Source of the DNA: Pseudomonas sp. Irchel s3b2
Lineage (GTDB): Bacteria > Pseudomonadota > Gammaproteobacteria > Pseudomonadales > Pseudomonadaceae
Direction of reading: 5' to 3'
Assembly: GCF_900187445.1 (NCBI RefSeq)
Contig: NZ_FYEB01000015.1
Location: 1-64,000, forward strand
DNA length: 64,000 bases
This document shows, one piece after another, positions 35,161 through 44,700 of this stretch (position 1 is its first letter; each line of letters opens with the position of its first letter). The notes under the pieces are model-generated. The model did no database searches. It worked only from the letters and a program-made list of their open reading frames with translations, and was not told where the DNA came from. The position numbers and the translations under genes were made by a program.

Positions 35161-36537
35161 TTACACGCCGCCTGCGGTGAGCTTCTCTGGGTTGAGCAAT
35201 TCTTCCAGTTGGCTGCGCGTCAGGTCGGTGTATTCCAGGGCGACATCGATCACCGGTCGGCCCTGCTGATAAGCCTTCTTGGCAATCTCAGCGGCTTTTT
35301 GGTAACCAATGATCGGGTTGAGTGCAGTGACCAGAATCGGATTGCGCGACAGCGCTTCCTTGAGCCGGGCCTCGTTGACCTTGAAACTGGCGATAGCCTT
35401 GTCGCCCAGCAGACGGCTGGCGTTGGCCAGCAACTCGATACTGCTCAGCAGGTTCTGGGCGATGATCGGCAGCATGACGTTCAACTCGAAATTACCCGAC
35501 TGGCCGGCGACGGTGATCACCGTGTCGTTGCCGATCACTTGAGCGGCGACCATCGCGGTGGCTTCCGGGATCACCGGGTTAACCTTGCCGGGCATGATCG
35601 ACGAGCCCGGCTGCAAGGCTTCGAGCTCGATTTCACCGAGCCCGGCCAACGGGCCGGAATTCATCCAGCGCAGGTCATTGGCGATTTTCATCAAGGAAAC
35701 CGCTGTGGCCTTGAGCTGCCCTGAAACGCTGACCGCCGTGTCTTGCGAGCCGATCAGCGCAAACAGGTCCTTGCCCGGCGTGAACTGCACCTGGGTCAGT
35801 TGGCTGAGTTGTTGGCTGAAACGCGCCGCAAATTCCGGATGGGCATTGATCCCGGTGCCCACTGCCGTGCCGCCTTGGGCCAGGGATTGCAGGCTTGGCA
35901 GCAGATCCTGCAAGTGACCGATATTGGCCTTGAGCTGTTGCGCCCAACCATTGAGCACCTGACTCATACGTACGGGCATGGCGTCCATCAAATGGGTACG
36001 CCCGGTTTTGACGAACGGATGAACCTGCTCGGCCTTGTGCTCGATCACCTGCACCAGATGCACCAGCGCCGGCAGCAACTGCTCATGCAAGCTCAATGCG
36101 GCGCTGACATGGATGGTGGTCGGGATGATGTCGTTGCTGCTTTGGCCGCAATTGACGTGATCGTTGGGATTCACCGGCTCGCCCAACAAGCGGCTGGCCA
36201 GGGTGGCGATCACTTCATTGGCGTTCATGTTGGAACTGGTGCCGGAACCGGTCTGGAAGATATCCACCGGGAAGTGCTGCATGAAGTCGCCTTCGAGCAG
36301 GCCTTGAGCCGCATCGACGATCGCCTTGCCTTGGGATTCGCTGATCTGTTTGAGCTCGACGTTGGCTCGGGCGGCCGCAGCCTTGGCCAGAATCAACGCC
36401 CGGATGAACTGCACGGGCATCGGTTTGCCGCTGATCGGGAAGTTATCCACCGCGCGCTGGGTCTGTGCGCCATACAAAGCATCAATCGGGACCTGTAACT
36501 CGCCCATGCTGTCGCGTTCGATACGTGTGTTATTCAT
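35161..36537 (-). CDS. fumC: Fumarate hydratase class II
   Basis: A 458-residue iron-independent fumarase. The fumarase/aspartase signature GSSIMPGKVNPV lies near residue 316. TGSGTSSNMNANEV and VNCGQSSND complete the active site. It replaces iron-sulfur fumarase when iron is low. The start overlaps fagA by 8 bp, so this is one operon. Confidence 0.97.
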   Translation of the reverse strand: MNNTRIERDSMGELQVPIDALYGAQTQRAVDNFPISGKPMPVQFIRALILAKAAAARANVELKQISESQGKAIVDAAQGLLEGDFMQHFPVDIFQTGSGTSSNMNANEVIATLASRLLGEPVNPNDHVNCGQSSNDIIPTTIHVSAALSLHEQLLPALVHLVQVIEHKAEQVHPFVKTGRTHLMDAMPVRMSQVLNGWAQQLKANIGHLQDLLPSLQSLAQGGTAVGTGINAHPEFAARFSQQLSQLTQVQFTPGKDLFALIGSQDTAVSVSGQLKATAVSLMKIANDLRWMNSGPLAGLGEIELEALQPGSSIMPGKVNPVIPEATAMVAAQVIGNDTVITVAGQSGNFELNVMLPIIAQNLLSSIELLANASRLLGDKAIASFKVNEARLKEALSRNPILVTALNPIIGYQKAAEIAKKAYQQGRPVIDVALEYTDLTRSQLEELLNPEKLTAGGV

Positions 36538-36925
36538 CAGGAGATCCTTGCACCAGTTCTATGAGAGGAATCGAGGGTTGCAACTCGCAGGTCGCCAATT
36601 GCCAGGCATAGCTTTGCCAGCGCTTGAGGCGGCAACCGCAGAGTGATTGCCGTTCGAGATCGCGCAACGGCCGCCAAGCCTGGTCGAGACACAGGCTGCG
36701 CCAGTGCCAGGGCAGCGCGACATCGACGGCAGTGTCGAGCAGCAAACGGAAAGAGGTTTCGGCGATGGTCCAGGGAGAGGTGGCCGTGCAACACGCCAGA
36801 TACCGGCCTTCGGCCAGGTAATGCTCGATCAGGCGCGGCTCGTCAGGGTCCATGGCGCAACGGATCTGGCGACTCATCCAGCGCCAGCTTTCAAGGTAAG
36901 GCTGCTCGTGCAAGGCAGAACTCAT
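36530..36925 (-). CDS. fagA: Fur-associated protein FagA
   Basis: A 131-residue protein of unknown biochemical role that heads the iron-repressed fagA-fumC-orfX-sodA operon. The Trp/Leu-rich sequence (YLESWRWMSRQIRCAMDPDE, LPWHWRSLCLDQAWRPL) is as expected for FagA. An iron-box-like AT-rich sequence lies 30 bp upstream, as in P. aeruginosa. Confidence 0.88.
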   Translation of the reverse strand: MSSALHEQPYLESWRWMSRQIRCAMDPDEPRLIEHYLAEGRYLACCTATSPWTIAETSFRLLLDTAVDVALPWHWRSLCLDQAWRPLRDLERQSLCGCRLKRWQSYAWQLATCELQPSIPLIELVQGSPDE

Positions 36926-36950
36926 GATCCGGGCTCATTCGGTAATGAGA

Positions 36951-36974
36951 TTTATTATTAGATGATAATGAGAA
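36951..36974 (-). promoter_or_regulatory. Candidate Fur box upstream of fagA
   Basis: GATAATGAGAA at 36964-36974, preceded by TTTATTATTAGAT, resembles the Fur consensus GATAATGATAATCATTATC in its right half. It lies in the fagA promoter region. The match is partial, so a search or footprint is needed. Confidence 0.65.
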
Positions 36975-37004
36975 CCAAAACAAGAGCCAGAGTAAAGCGG
37001 ATCC

Positions 37005-37093
37005 TGTAGGAGCGAGGCTTGCCCGCGAAGACGGCGGTACAGTCAATTGATGTCGCTCGATATACCGCTTTCGCGAGCAAGCCCGCTCCTACG
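37005..37093. repeat. REP pair (REPIN-like) between fagA and pmbA
   Basis: TGTAGGAGCGAGGCTTGCCC on the left and the variant GCGAGCAAGCCCGCTCCTAC on the right. The two arms belong to slightly different REP subtypes. Confidence 0.88.
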
Positions 37094-37112
37094 GGGGTTG
37101 TGTGAGCCCAAT

Positions 37113-37150
37113 AAAAAAGGCGCGCCATCCGATAGATGGCGCGCCTTTTT
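37113..37150 (-). terminator. Rho-independent terminator of pmbA
   Basis: AAGGCGCGCCATC and GATGGCGCGCCTT form a 13-bp stem with T runs on both sides, 16 bp past the pmbA stop. Confidence 0.9.
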
Positions 37151-37166
37151 GTACAGCGAGCGGAGG

Positions 37167-38513
37167 TTAGCTACCCGCCACCGTCATCCGCTCGATCAAT
37201 ACCGAACCGGTGCGAATGTTGCTGCGCAGTTCCAGGTCATTACCGACCGCAATGATCTGCTTGAACATGTCGCGCATGTTGCCGGCGATGGTCACTTCCT
37301 GCACCGCGAACTGGATTTCACCGTTCTCGACCCAGAAACCCGCTGCACCACGGGAGTAATCGCCGGTGACCATGTTCAGGCCTTGGCCCATCAGCTCCGT
37401 CACCAACAGGCCGCGGCCCATGCGGCGCAGCAAGGCTGCCTGGTCTTCGTCGCCGTGGGTGACGAACAGGTTATGCACGCCGCCGGCATTGGCGGTGCTC
37501 GGCATGCCTAGTTTGCGGCCAGAATAGGTACCGAGCACGTAGGACACCAACTCGCCATTCTCCACAAACGGCTTGGCATAGGTCGCCAGGCCATCGCCGT
37601 CGAAGGCCGAACTGCCCAGGGCGCGCATCAAGTGCGGACGCTCATCGAGGGTCAGCCATTCCGGGAACAGCTTCTGCCCCAGGGTGCCCTCGAGGAACGA
37701 CGATTTGCGGTACAGACTGCCGCCAGAGATCGCCGAGAGGAAACTGCCGAACAAGCCACCGGCCAGTTCCGCGGAAAACAGCACCGGCACTTCGCAAGTC
37801 GGCACCGGACGCGCACCCAGACGGCTCGCCGCCCGTTGCGCGGCACGTTGGCCGATACTCTCCGGAGTGGCCAGCAAGTTGCCCTGACGGTTTACGTCGT
37901 ACCAGTAATCGCGCTGCATCTGGCCATCGGCTTCGGCAATCATCACGCAGCTGAGGCTGTGACGAGTCGACGCGTAACCGCCGATAAAACCGTGGCTATT
38001 ACCGTAAACCCGGCAACCCTGGTGAGTGCTGAGGGTCGTGCCGTCGGCGTTCTGGATCCGGCTGTCGGCGGCAAACGCCGCCGCTTCACAGGCCAGGGCC
38101 TGCTCGATGGCTTGCTCCGGGGTAATGTCCCATTGATGGAACAGGTCGAAATCCTGCAGATCCTTGGCCATCAGCGCGGCATCCGCCAAGCCCGAGGCTT
38201 CATCTTCGGAGGTGTGCTTGGCAATGGCCAGCGCGGCGGCGACGGTTTCGCGAATGGCTTCCGAACCGCTGGCCGAGGTGCTGGCCGAGCCTTTGCGCTG
38301 CCCCACATACAAGGTGATGCCAAAGCCCTGATCGCGATTGAACTCAACGGTTTCGACTTCCCGCTGACGCACCGTGGTCGACAAGCCCTGCTCCAGCGAC
38401 ACCGCCACTTCACAGGCACTGGCGCCCTGGCGCTTGGCTTCAGCGATGATCTGCTCGACTTGTTCTTGCAGTGCCGGCAACGCTTGTGGGCCGACGCTTT
38501 CAACTGCACTCAT
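37167..38513 (-). CDS. pmbA: Metalloprotease PmbA (TldE)
   Basis: A 448-residue partner of TldD. The family features LYVGQRKGSASTSASGSEAI, LYRKSSFLEGTLGQKLFPEW and GLLVTELMGQGLNMVTGDYS are clear. TldD-TldE cleaves peptides such as microcin precursors and antitoxins. The M at 38513 (MSAVESVGPQ) is chosen over 38525. It is divergent from darP. tldD lies 700 bp away. Confidence 0.93.
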   Translation of the reverse strand: MSAVESVGPQALPALQEQVEQIIAEAKRQGASACEVAVSLEQGLSTTVRQREVETVEFNRDQGFGITLYVGQRKGSASTSASGSEAIRETVAAALAIAKHTSEDEASGLADAALMAKDLQDFDLFHQWDITPEQAIEQALACEAAAFAADSRIQNADGTTLSTHQGCRVYGNSHGFIGGYASTRHSLSCVMIAEADGQMQRDYWYDVNRQGNLLATPESIGQRAAQRAASRLGARPVPTCEVPVLFSAELAGGLFGSFLSAISGGSLYRKSSFLEGTLGQKLFPEWLTLDERPHLMRALGSSAFDGDGLATYAKPFVENGELVSYVLGTYSGRKLGMPSTANAGGVHNLFVTHGDEDQAALLRRMGRGLLVTELMGQGLNMVTGDYSRGAAGFWVENGEIQFAVQEVTIAGNMRDMFKQIIAVGNDLELRSNIRTGSVLIERMTVAGS

Positions 38514-38621
38514 GCTGTTCTCCACTCAAATTCTGCTTTCGGCTGGGGCCTTCGAGCGACCGGGCCGGACAAGCGGCCCCCGACTGGTTATCATGGCGGC
38601 GTTTCTTTGCGGACGGCCACC

Positions 38622-39146
38622 ATGGTTGATTCTTACGACGACTCCCTCGATACGGGAGAAAAAAGCAAATCCCAGGTTAAACGCGAGCTTCATGCTCTGG
38701 TTGACCTCGGCGAGCGCCTTACAACGCTCAAGCCTGACTTGCTGGCAAAACTGCCGTTGACCGACGCTTTGCGCCGGGCTCTGGGCGATGCCCCCAAGCA
38801 CACCGCGAATATCGCGCGTAAACGGCACCTTATGTTCATCGGCAAACTGATGCGCGATCAGGACACTGACGCCATTCTGACTCTGCTCGATCAACTGGAT
38901 GCCTCCACTCGGCAGTACAACGAACGTTTTCATGGCCTGGAACGCTGGCGCGATCGCTTGATCGCGGGCGACGATGCAGTCCTGGAGAAGTTCGTGCTCG
39001 ACTACCCGGAAGCTGATCGTCAGCAATTGCGCTCCCTGATCCGTCAGGCCCAGCACGAACTGGCGACCAACAAGCCACCGGCTTCGAGCCGTAAAATCTT
39101 CAAGTACATCCGTGAGCTGGACGAGACTCAACGCGGTCTGCGTTAA
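38622..39146 (+). CDS. darP: Ribosome biogenesis protein DarP/YjgA
   Basis: A 174-residue DUF615 protein linked to late 50S subunit assembly. KSKSQVKRELHALVDLGERL and RKRHLMFIGKLMRDQD are signature stretches, and KIFKYIRE closes the protein. The ATG at 38622 is the natural start. It lies between the divergent pmbA and the convergent tldD. Confidence 0.94.
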   Translation: MVDSYDDSLDTGEKSKSQVKRELHALVDLGERLTTLKPDLLAKLPLTDALRRALGDAPKHTANIARKRHLMFIGKLMRDQDTDAILTLLDQLDASTRQYNERFHGLERWRDRLIAGDDAVLEKFVLDYPEADRQQLRSLIRQAQHELATNKPPASSRKIFKYIRELDETQRGLR

Positions 39147-39205
39147 GTCCCGAATCGGGTGAGCCGCCTGGCGGTTCACCCGAAGCTCCACTTTTTCAAG
39201 AGCCC

Positions 39206-40648
39206 TTACGCGCCCGTGCCACCCACGGTAATCGCGTCGATTTTCAGCGTTGGCTGGCCGACACCCACCGGCACCGACTGCCCATCCTTGCCACACGTTC
39301 CCACACCGCTGTCCAGCGCCAGATCGTTACCGACCATCGACACCTTGCTCATGGCTTCCGGCCCGTTGCCGATCAATGTCGCACCTTTGACCGGGGCAGT
39401 AATCTTGCCGTCTTCGATCAGGTATGCCTCGCTGGTGGAGAACACGAATTTGCCACTGGTGATGTCCACCTGACCGCCGCCGAGGTTGGCGCAATAGATG
39501 CCTTTTTTTACCGAGGCAATGATTTCCGCCGGGTCGCTTTCGCCAGCCAGCATGTAGGTGTTGGTCATGCGTGGCATCGGCAAGTGCGCGTAGGATTCGC
39601 GCCGACCATTACCGGTACGGGCCACGCCCATCAGGCGCGCATTGAGCTTGTCCTGCATGTAACCTTTGAGCACGCCGTTTTCGATCAGCGTGGTGCACTC
39701 GGTCGGCGTGCCTTCGTCGTCGACACTCAGCGAACCACGGCGCCCGGCGAGGGTGCCGTCATCGACGATGGTGCAGAGCTTCGAGGCAACCATCTCGCCC
39801 ATGCGCCCGCTGTAGGCCGAACTGCCCTTGCGATTGAAATCGCCTTCCAGACCATGGCCGACGGCTTCGTGCAGCAACACGCCGGACCAACCCGAACCCA
39901 ACACCACCGGCAACGTACCGGCCGGGGCCGGGATCGCTTCCAGATTCACCAGTGCCTGACGCAACGCTTCGCGGGCATAACCCATGGCGCGGTCATCGCT
40001 GAGGAAATAGCGGTAGTCGGTACGACCGCCACCGCCATGACCGCCGCGTTCACGACGACCGTTCTGCTCGACGATCACGCTGACGTTGAAACGCACCAGC
40101 GGTCGCACATCCGCCGCCAGGCCGCCGTCGGTGGAAGCAATCAAAATCCGTTCCCAGACCCCAGCCATGCTCACGGTGACTTGCTGGATACGCGGGTCGA
40201 GGGCGCGAGTCGCCACGTCGATACGCTTGAGCAGCTCGACTTTCTCGGCACGGGTCAGCACTTCCAGCGGGTTGTCCGGCCCGTACAACTGGGCGACATC
40301 CTGGGTGGTGAACGCCTGCACGCTGCCATTCTGCCCGGCCCGGGAGATCGAACGGGCCGCACGGGCCGCCGCGCCCAAGGCTTCGAGGGTGATTGCATTG
40401 CTGTAGGCGAAACCGGTTTTTTCGCCCGATTGCGCACGCACGCCGACACCCTGGTCGAGGTTGAAGCTGCCTTCCTTGACGATCCCGTCTTCCAGTGCCC
40501 AGGACTCGGAAATCTGCCCCTGGAAATACAGGTCGGCGGCATCGATGCCCGGGCCGGCCAGATCGCCGAGCACACCTTGCAGGCTTTCGATTGTTACGCC
40601 GCCGGGCGCCAGGAGGTGTTCACTGACGGAGGACAACAACTCGCTCAT
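39206..40648 (-). CDS. tldD: Metalloprotease TldD
   Basis: A 480-residue subunit with the zinc motif in GVLLHEAVGHGLEGDF near residue 260 (HExxxH) and MTNTYMLAGE downstream. With PmbA it forms a peptidase barrel. It ends 59 bp from darP, and 12 bp separate it from the nitrilase gene upstream. Confidence 0.97.
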   Translation of the reverse strand: MSELLSSVSEHLLAPGGVTIESLQGVLGDLAGPGIDAADLYFQGQISESWALEDGIVKEGSFNLDQGVGVRAQSGEKTGFAYSNAITLEALGAAARAARSISRAGQNGSVQAFTTQDVAQLYGPDNPLEVLTRAEKVELLKRIDVATRALDPRIQQVTVSMAGVWERILIASTDGGLAADVRPLVRFNVSVIVEQNGRRERGGHGGGGRTDYRYFLSDDRAMGYAREALRQALVNLEAIPAPAGTLPVVLGSGWSGVLLHEAVGHGLEGDFNRKGSSAYSGRMGEMVASKLCTIVDDGTLAGRRGSLSVDDEGTPTECTTLIENGVLKGYMQDKLNARLMGVARTGNGRRESYAHLPMPRMTNTYMLAGESDPAEIIASVKKGIYCANLGGGQVDITSGKFVFSTSEAYLIEDGKITAPVKGATLIGNGPEAMSKVSMVGNDLALDSGVGTCGKDGQSVPVGVGQPTLKIDAITVGGTGA

Positions 40649-40660
40649 ATGCTTTACGCC

Positions 40661-41515
40661 TTAAATTCGTCGTTCTGATGCAGGTCGCTGGGCGCCCTGC
40701 GAGAAAAATCGCCGGTGAGTGGACACCGGCATCCGCGCCCTGATGGACGCCTGTTCGCTGCTGTCGCGTTGGGCCAGCAGCACGGCCTCGCCTTGATCCT
40801 GTTGTGCCAGCACACGCCCCCATGGGTCGACGATAGCGGCATGACCAAAGGTTTCTCGTGGCCCCGGATGCGTCCCACCCTGGGCGGCCGCGAGCAGGTA
40901 ACACTGAGTCTCGATGGCCCGTGCGCGAATCAACACGTCCCAATGGGCCGCGCCGGTTACCGCGGTAAAGGCCGACGGTGCGGTAATCAATTCCGCGCCG
41001 GCAGCACGCAATTCACTGTAAAGCTCCGGAAATCGCAAGTCGTAACACACCGTCAGGCCGACTCGACCGACGGGCGTGTCGGCAACCACCACGCCACTGC
41101 CATAAGCATAGTCATCGGATTCGCGATAACGCCCGCGATTGTCCGCCACATCTACGTCGAACAGGTGCAGCTTGTCATACCGTGCAATGGTTTCGCCCTG
41201 GTCATCGACCAGCAACGAGCACGCATGCACCTTGGCCGTCGGTTGATCCACCGGCGGCAACGGCAATGTGCCGGCCACTATCCATAACTTGAGGTCGCGG
41301 GCGGTCTGTTTCAACCACGGCAGAATCGGGCCTTCGCCCAAGGCTTCGGCGCGGCCGATGTCGGCAATGTCGCGACGGCCCATGGCGGCGAAGTTTTCCG
41401 GCAGCACGGCAAGCCGCGCGCCACCGGTCGCCGCCTGCTCAAGCAGACGACGGGCCTGGGCCAGATTGACCAGCACGTCGCTCTGGCTGACCATTTGAAT
41501 CACCGCTACAGACAT
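40661..41515 (-). CDS. Carbon-nitrogen hydrolase (nitrilase superfamily)
   Basis: A 284-residue enzyme with the Glu-Lys-Cys triad: Glu in VLPENFAAMG (near 40), Lys in YDKLHLFDVD (near 112) and Cys in GLTVCYDLRFPELY (near 154). The closest class I recall is the Nit1/deaminated-glutathione amidase type. It lies upstream of tldD on the same strand, as in PAO1. Confidence 0.9.
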   Translation of the reverse strand: MSVAVIQMVSQSDVLVNLAQARRLLEQAATGGARLAVLPENFAAMGRRDIADIGRAEALGEGPILPWLKQTARDLKLWIVAGTLPLPPVDQPTAKVHACSLLVDDQGETIARYDKLHLFDVDVADNRGRYRESDDYAYGSGVVVADTPVGRVGLTVCYDLRFPELYSELRAAGAELITAPSAFTAVTGAAHWDVLIRARAIETQCYLLAAAQGGTHPGPRETFGHAAIVDPWGRVLAQQDQGEAVLLAQRDSSEQASIRARMPVSTHRRFFSQGAQRPASERRI

Positions 41516-41568
41516 GGCCTATTCCTTACTTGTGATTTCACCCTGCCGTCGGTAAACGACACGACCTT

Positions 41569-41699
41569 GTAGCAGCTGGCGAAGCCTGCGTTCGGCTGCA
41601 TAGCAGTCGTAAATCCGCAATGCACGGTTTGCCTGAAGGAATGCGGCATCTGATTTTACGACTGCTGCGCAGCCGAACGCAGCTGCGGCAGCTGCTACA
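41569..41699. repeat. Long inverted repeat TGTAGCAGCTG class
   Basis: TGTAGCAGCTGGCGAAGCC at the left and an almost exact inverse at the right (CAGCTGCTACA) give arms of about 48 nt around a short centre. It is a third repeat class, between yhdP and the nitrilase gene. The rest of the 41516-41774 gap shows no gene. Confidence 0.85.
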
Positions 41700-41774
41700 G
41701 GGAAACGTGGCGGCTACAAACCAACCTTTGGACATGCTACTCCATAGGCCCAAAGAGTGCTTTTTCAAAAGAAT

Positions 41775-44700
41775 TCAAAAAGGCTTGTCGAAGGTGATTT
41801 TCGGTTCTTTCCACGGGCCTTTGACGGTGTATTTGACACTGGCAAAGCGCGCCACGCGATCACCGATCAACTTATCGATCAGGAACAGCGCCCCGCCGAC
41901 GGCCGGTGCACCGACGATCAGCGCAGCAATCGGCAAATTGTTGGTCACCGGCAAAGTCACCAACAACTTGGCATCGATCTGATCGCCCACTAGGTCCAGC
42001 GTGCCATTGAGCTCCACATTGCTCGACGGGCCGGTCATCAAAATCGGCTCACGGGTGACGTAGACCCCGTTACTGGCGACCAACAGGCCTTTGACGCGGT
42101 CATAGCTCAAGCCTTTGCCAAACAGATCGGAGAAGTCCAGGCGCAAGCGGCGGCCAATGGAGTTGAAGTTGAGCAGGCCGAATACGCGTAGCGCTTGGGC
42201 GCTGCCCTCGACTTCAACGAACTGACCTTTTTTCAGCGAAGCATCAAGGCTGCCGGAAAAGCGCTTGGTGGCCAGCCACGCCGGTGAGCCGGGCCAGCGA
42301 CCGTCGACATCCATATGAAATTCTTCACTGGTGACGCTCGGTGCAAAACCCCAGCCCTTGAGTACGTCAGCGAGGTTCTTGCCTCTGATCCGTCCCTTAT
42401 ACCAACTGCTGGAGTTACCCGGCGTGCCTTCCCAGCCGCCGCTGCCCTGCAGGAAGATACCCTTGAGGCCCAGATCCAGGTTATTGAAGGCAATGCCTTT
42501 GGCGGTCGGCCGAATTTTCAGATGCCACGCGCCCACCAGATCCGGCCCCTGGAACAGCTGATTAATGGTGACATCCAGCGCCGGGATCTTCGTCGGGTCT
42601 ACGGTGGCCAGCGGATCCGGCGAATTCTCGTCAGCCAGCGCCGTTGGGTCTCGTGCCGGCAAACGTACGTATTGCAGATTCACCGCAATCGGTGCGGCTT
42701 TCGCATCGGCAATAACGGCGCTGCCCTTGGCCTGCTGACTGTCTAGCTGCAAGCTCCATGCGGCCGGTTTGCGCGTCAATTGCACCGAGGCCTGATCGAA
42801 GGTCGTGCCGAAACCGCTGAGCTTGCCAATCTTGAAATCCGCGCCGCTGAGCAATTGTTTGGCACTGCCTTCCGGATCCTGGCCGGCATATTTGCTCAGC
42901 AGATCCTGCCAAGGGGCGACATCCAGCTCGGACAGTACGCCACGCACACGCAAGCCTTTGGCACCAGGCAACACGGCATTGCCACCACCGAGAAACAGCT
43001 CGCCGCGACCTGCGGCGAAATTACCGGTCGGTGCCGCAAACGTGAAGTTCGCCAGTTCACCGTAATTGACCCAGTAGCGCCGCTCCGGCCCTTGCAGGGT
43101 CATGCGGAACACGGTATCGCGCCCGACATCGGCCGCCATGCCGAACGGCGCCGGCAAATCCACCGCCACGCCTTTGAGGTTGGAACTGACCATTAATTGA
43201 CTGTCGACGCCATCAAGGTTGAGCTGCAACTGGTAAGGGATCATCCCTGTCACCGGCAATGGCTGAGTGACATTCAGCCATTCAGTGAGTTTTTTGACCT
43301 CCACTTCGCTCGATGCGGTGATCCGCGTGATGAGTTTGCCCTCACGGCCCTCGGCATGGATCCGTGCGGTCACCGGCTTGTCGAATACCCTCGCCGTGAT
43401 CTTTTGCCCACTCAGCCCCTTGATGCTGTCGAAACGGAAATCGCCCTTGAGTTGCGTCAGCTCCAGGGTGGGCTCGCGGAGCTTCAAACGGGCTTTGTCG
43501 GTCTTGAAATCCACAAGGATTTTCGGCCGCTCGCCTTTGACCAGAGGGATATCGAGTTTGAGCTTGCCTTGCAGATCGCCCTCGCCTTCCCAACCGGCGA
43601 AGGTGTCGGCGGTGCCGATTGGCGCTTCCTGCAGAATCTTCAGGCCATCGCCCAAGCCACCAGCAAACGCGCCGTCGAGAAACAGATGAGTGCTCTGCCC
43701 GGCAGGTACACGGGGAATATTGACGTAGACGTCGCTGACCTGAGTGTCGAGCAATTGACCCTTGCTCGCGAGGATCCGCACGCCGCTGTCTTCGATGAAC
43801 ACATCGCCGCTGACCTTGCTGACATGCGGCCAGCCCGGCTGAAACGCCAGCTCGGCATCGTGAACCTTGAAAAACAGGCTGATGCTGCGGGCCGTTTCGG
43901 CGGCGCCGTGGTTCAGCGAACCCTGATACTGGAAGAAGCCTTCATCCACCGCGCCTTTGAGAATCGCGGTGCGCAGCCATTCGTCCAGCCCCGGGCTGAG
44001 CACCGTCGGCAGGTACTTGGCGGTGTAGCGACCGTCGCCGTCCACCAGGCCGACCCGCAGGTCCATGTAGTCTTCCCGGGTGTGATCGAAATGCAGGCGG
44101 ATCAGGAAGTCGCCGGCAATCTTGCCCTCCTCGCCCAATACCTTCAGGTACGGTGCGATCAGGGTGAAACCTTCTTTGTCGAGTTTCCAGGTCAACCGGG
44201 CGTTGGCCTGAATGTACTGCCATGGCTTGGCGAAAATCGGGTCCAGGTGCAGGGAGAAATCCTTGCTGTCCATGCGCAGCTCACCCTGCCCGAGGTCGCC
44301 GCTGATGTTGCCACTGACATTTCGCACCGCCGGCGCACCGCGATAAGCGTCGAAGCCGACTTTTTCCAGATTGGCGGCAAAGCTGAATTTGCTGTCATCG
44401 GTAGCGGCTGGGCGGAAGTCGATCAGCACGTTGCGCAAAACCCCGGTGACCTTGAGCCGCTCGACCGCCGTGGCAACACCTTCGGGCAGTGGGCCCAGTG
44501 CGTTCAGCAACGGAGTGAGCGGCGTGAGATCGATACGGTCGGCTTGCAAATGCAAGAGCTCTGGCGCCGTATCGTTCGCCGCCGTTTGTTGAAATTGCAG
44601 TTTCGATTCCCAGCGGCTATCGCCCAGACTCATCGCCAGCGAATCCAGGGTCACCAGAACGCCTGTGGAACTGCGCTGGAAATACCCGTTCAGCGCCAGA

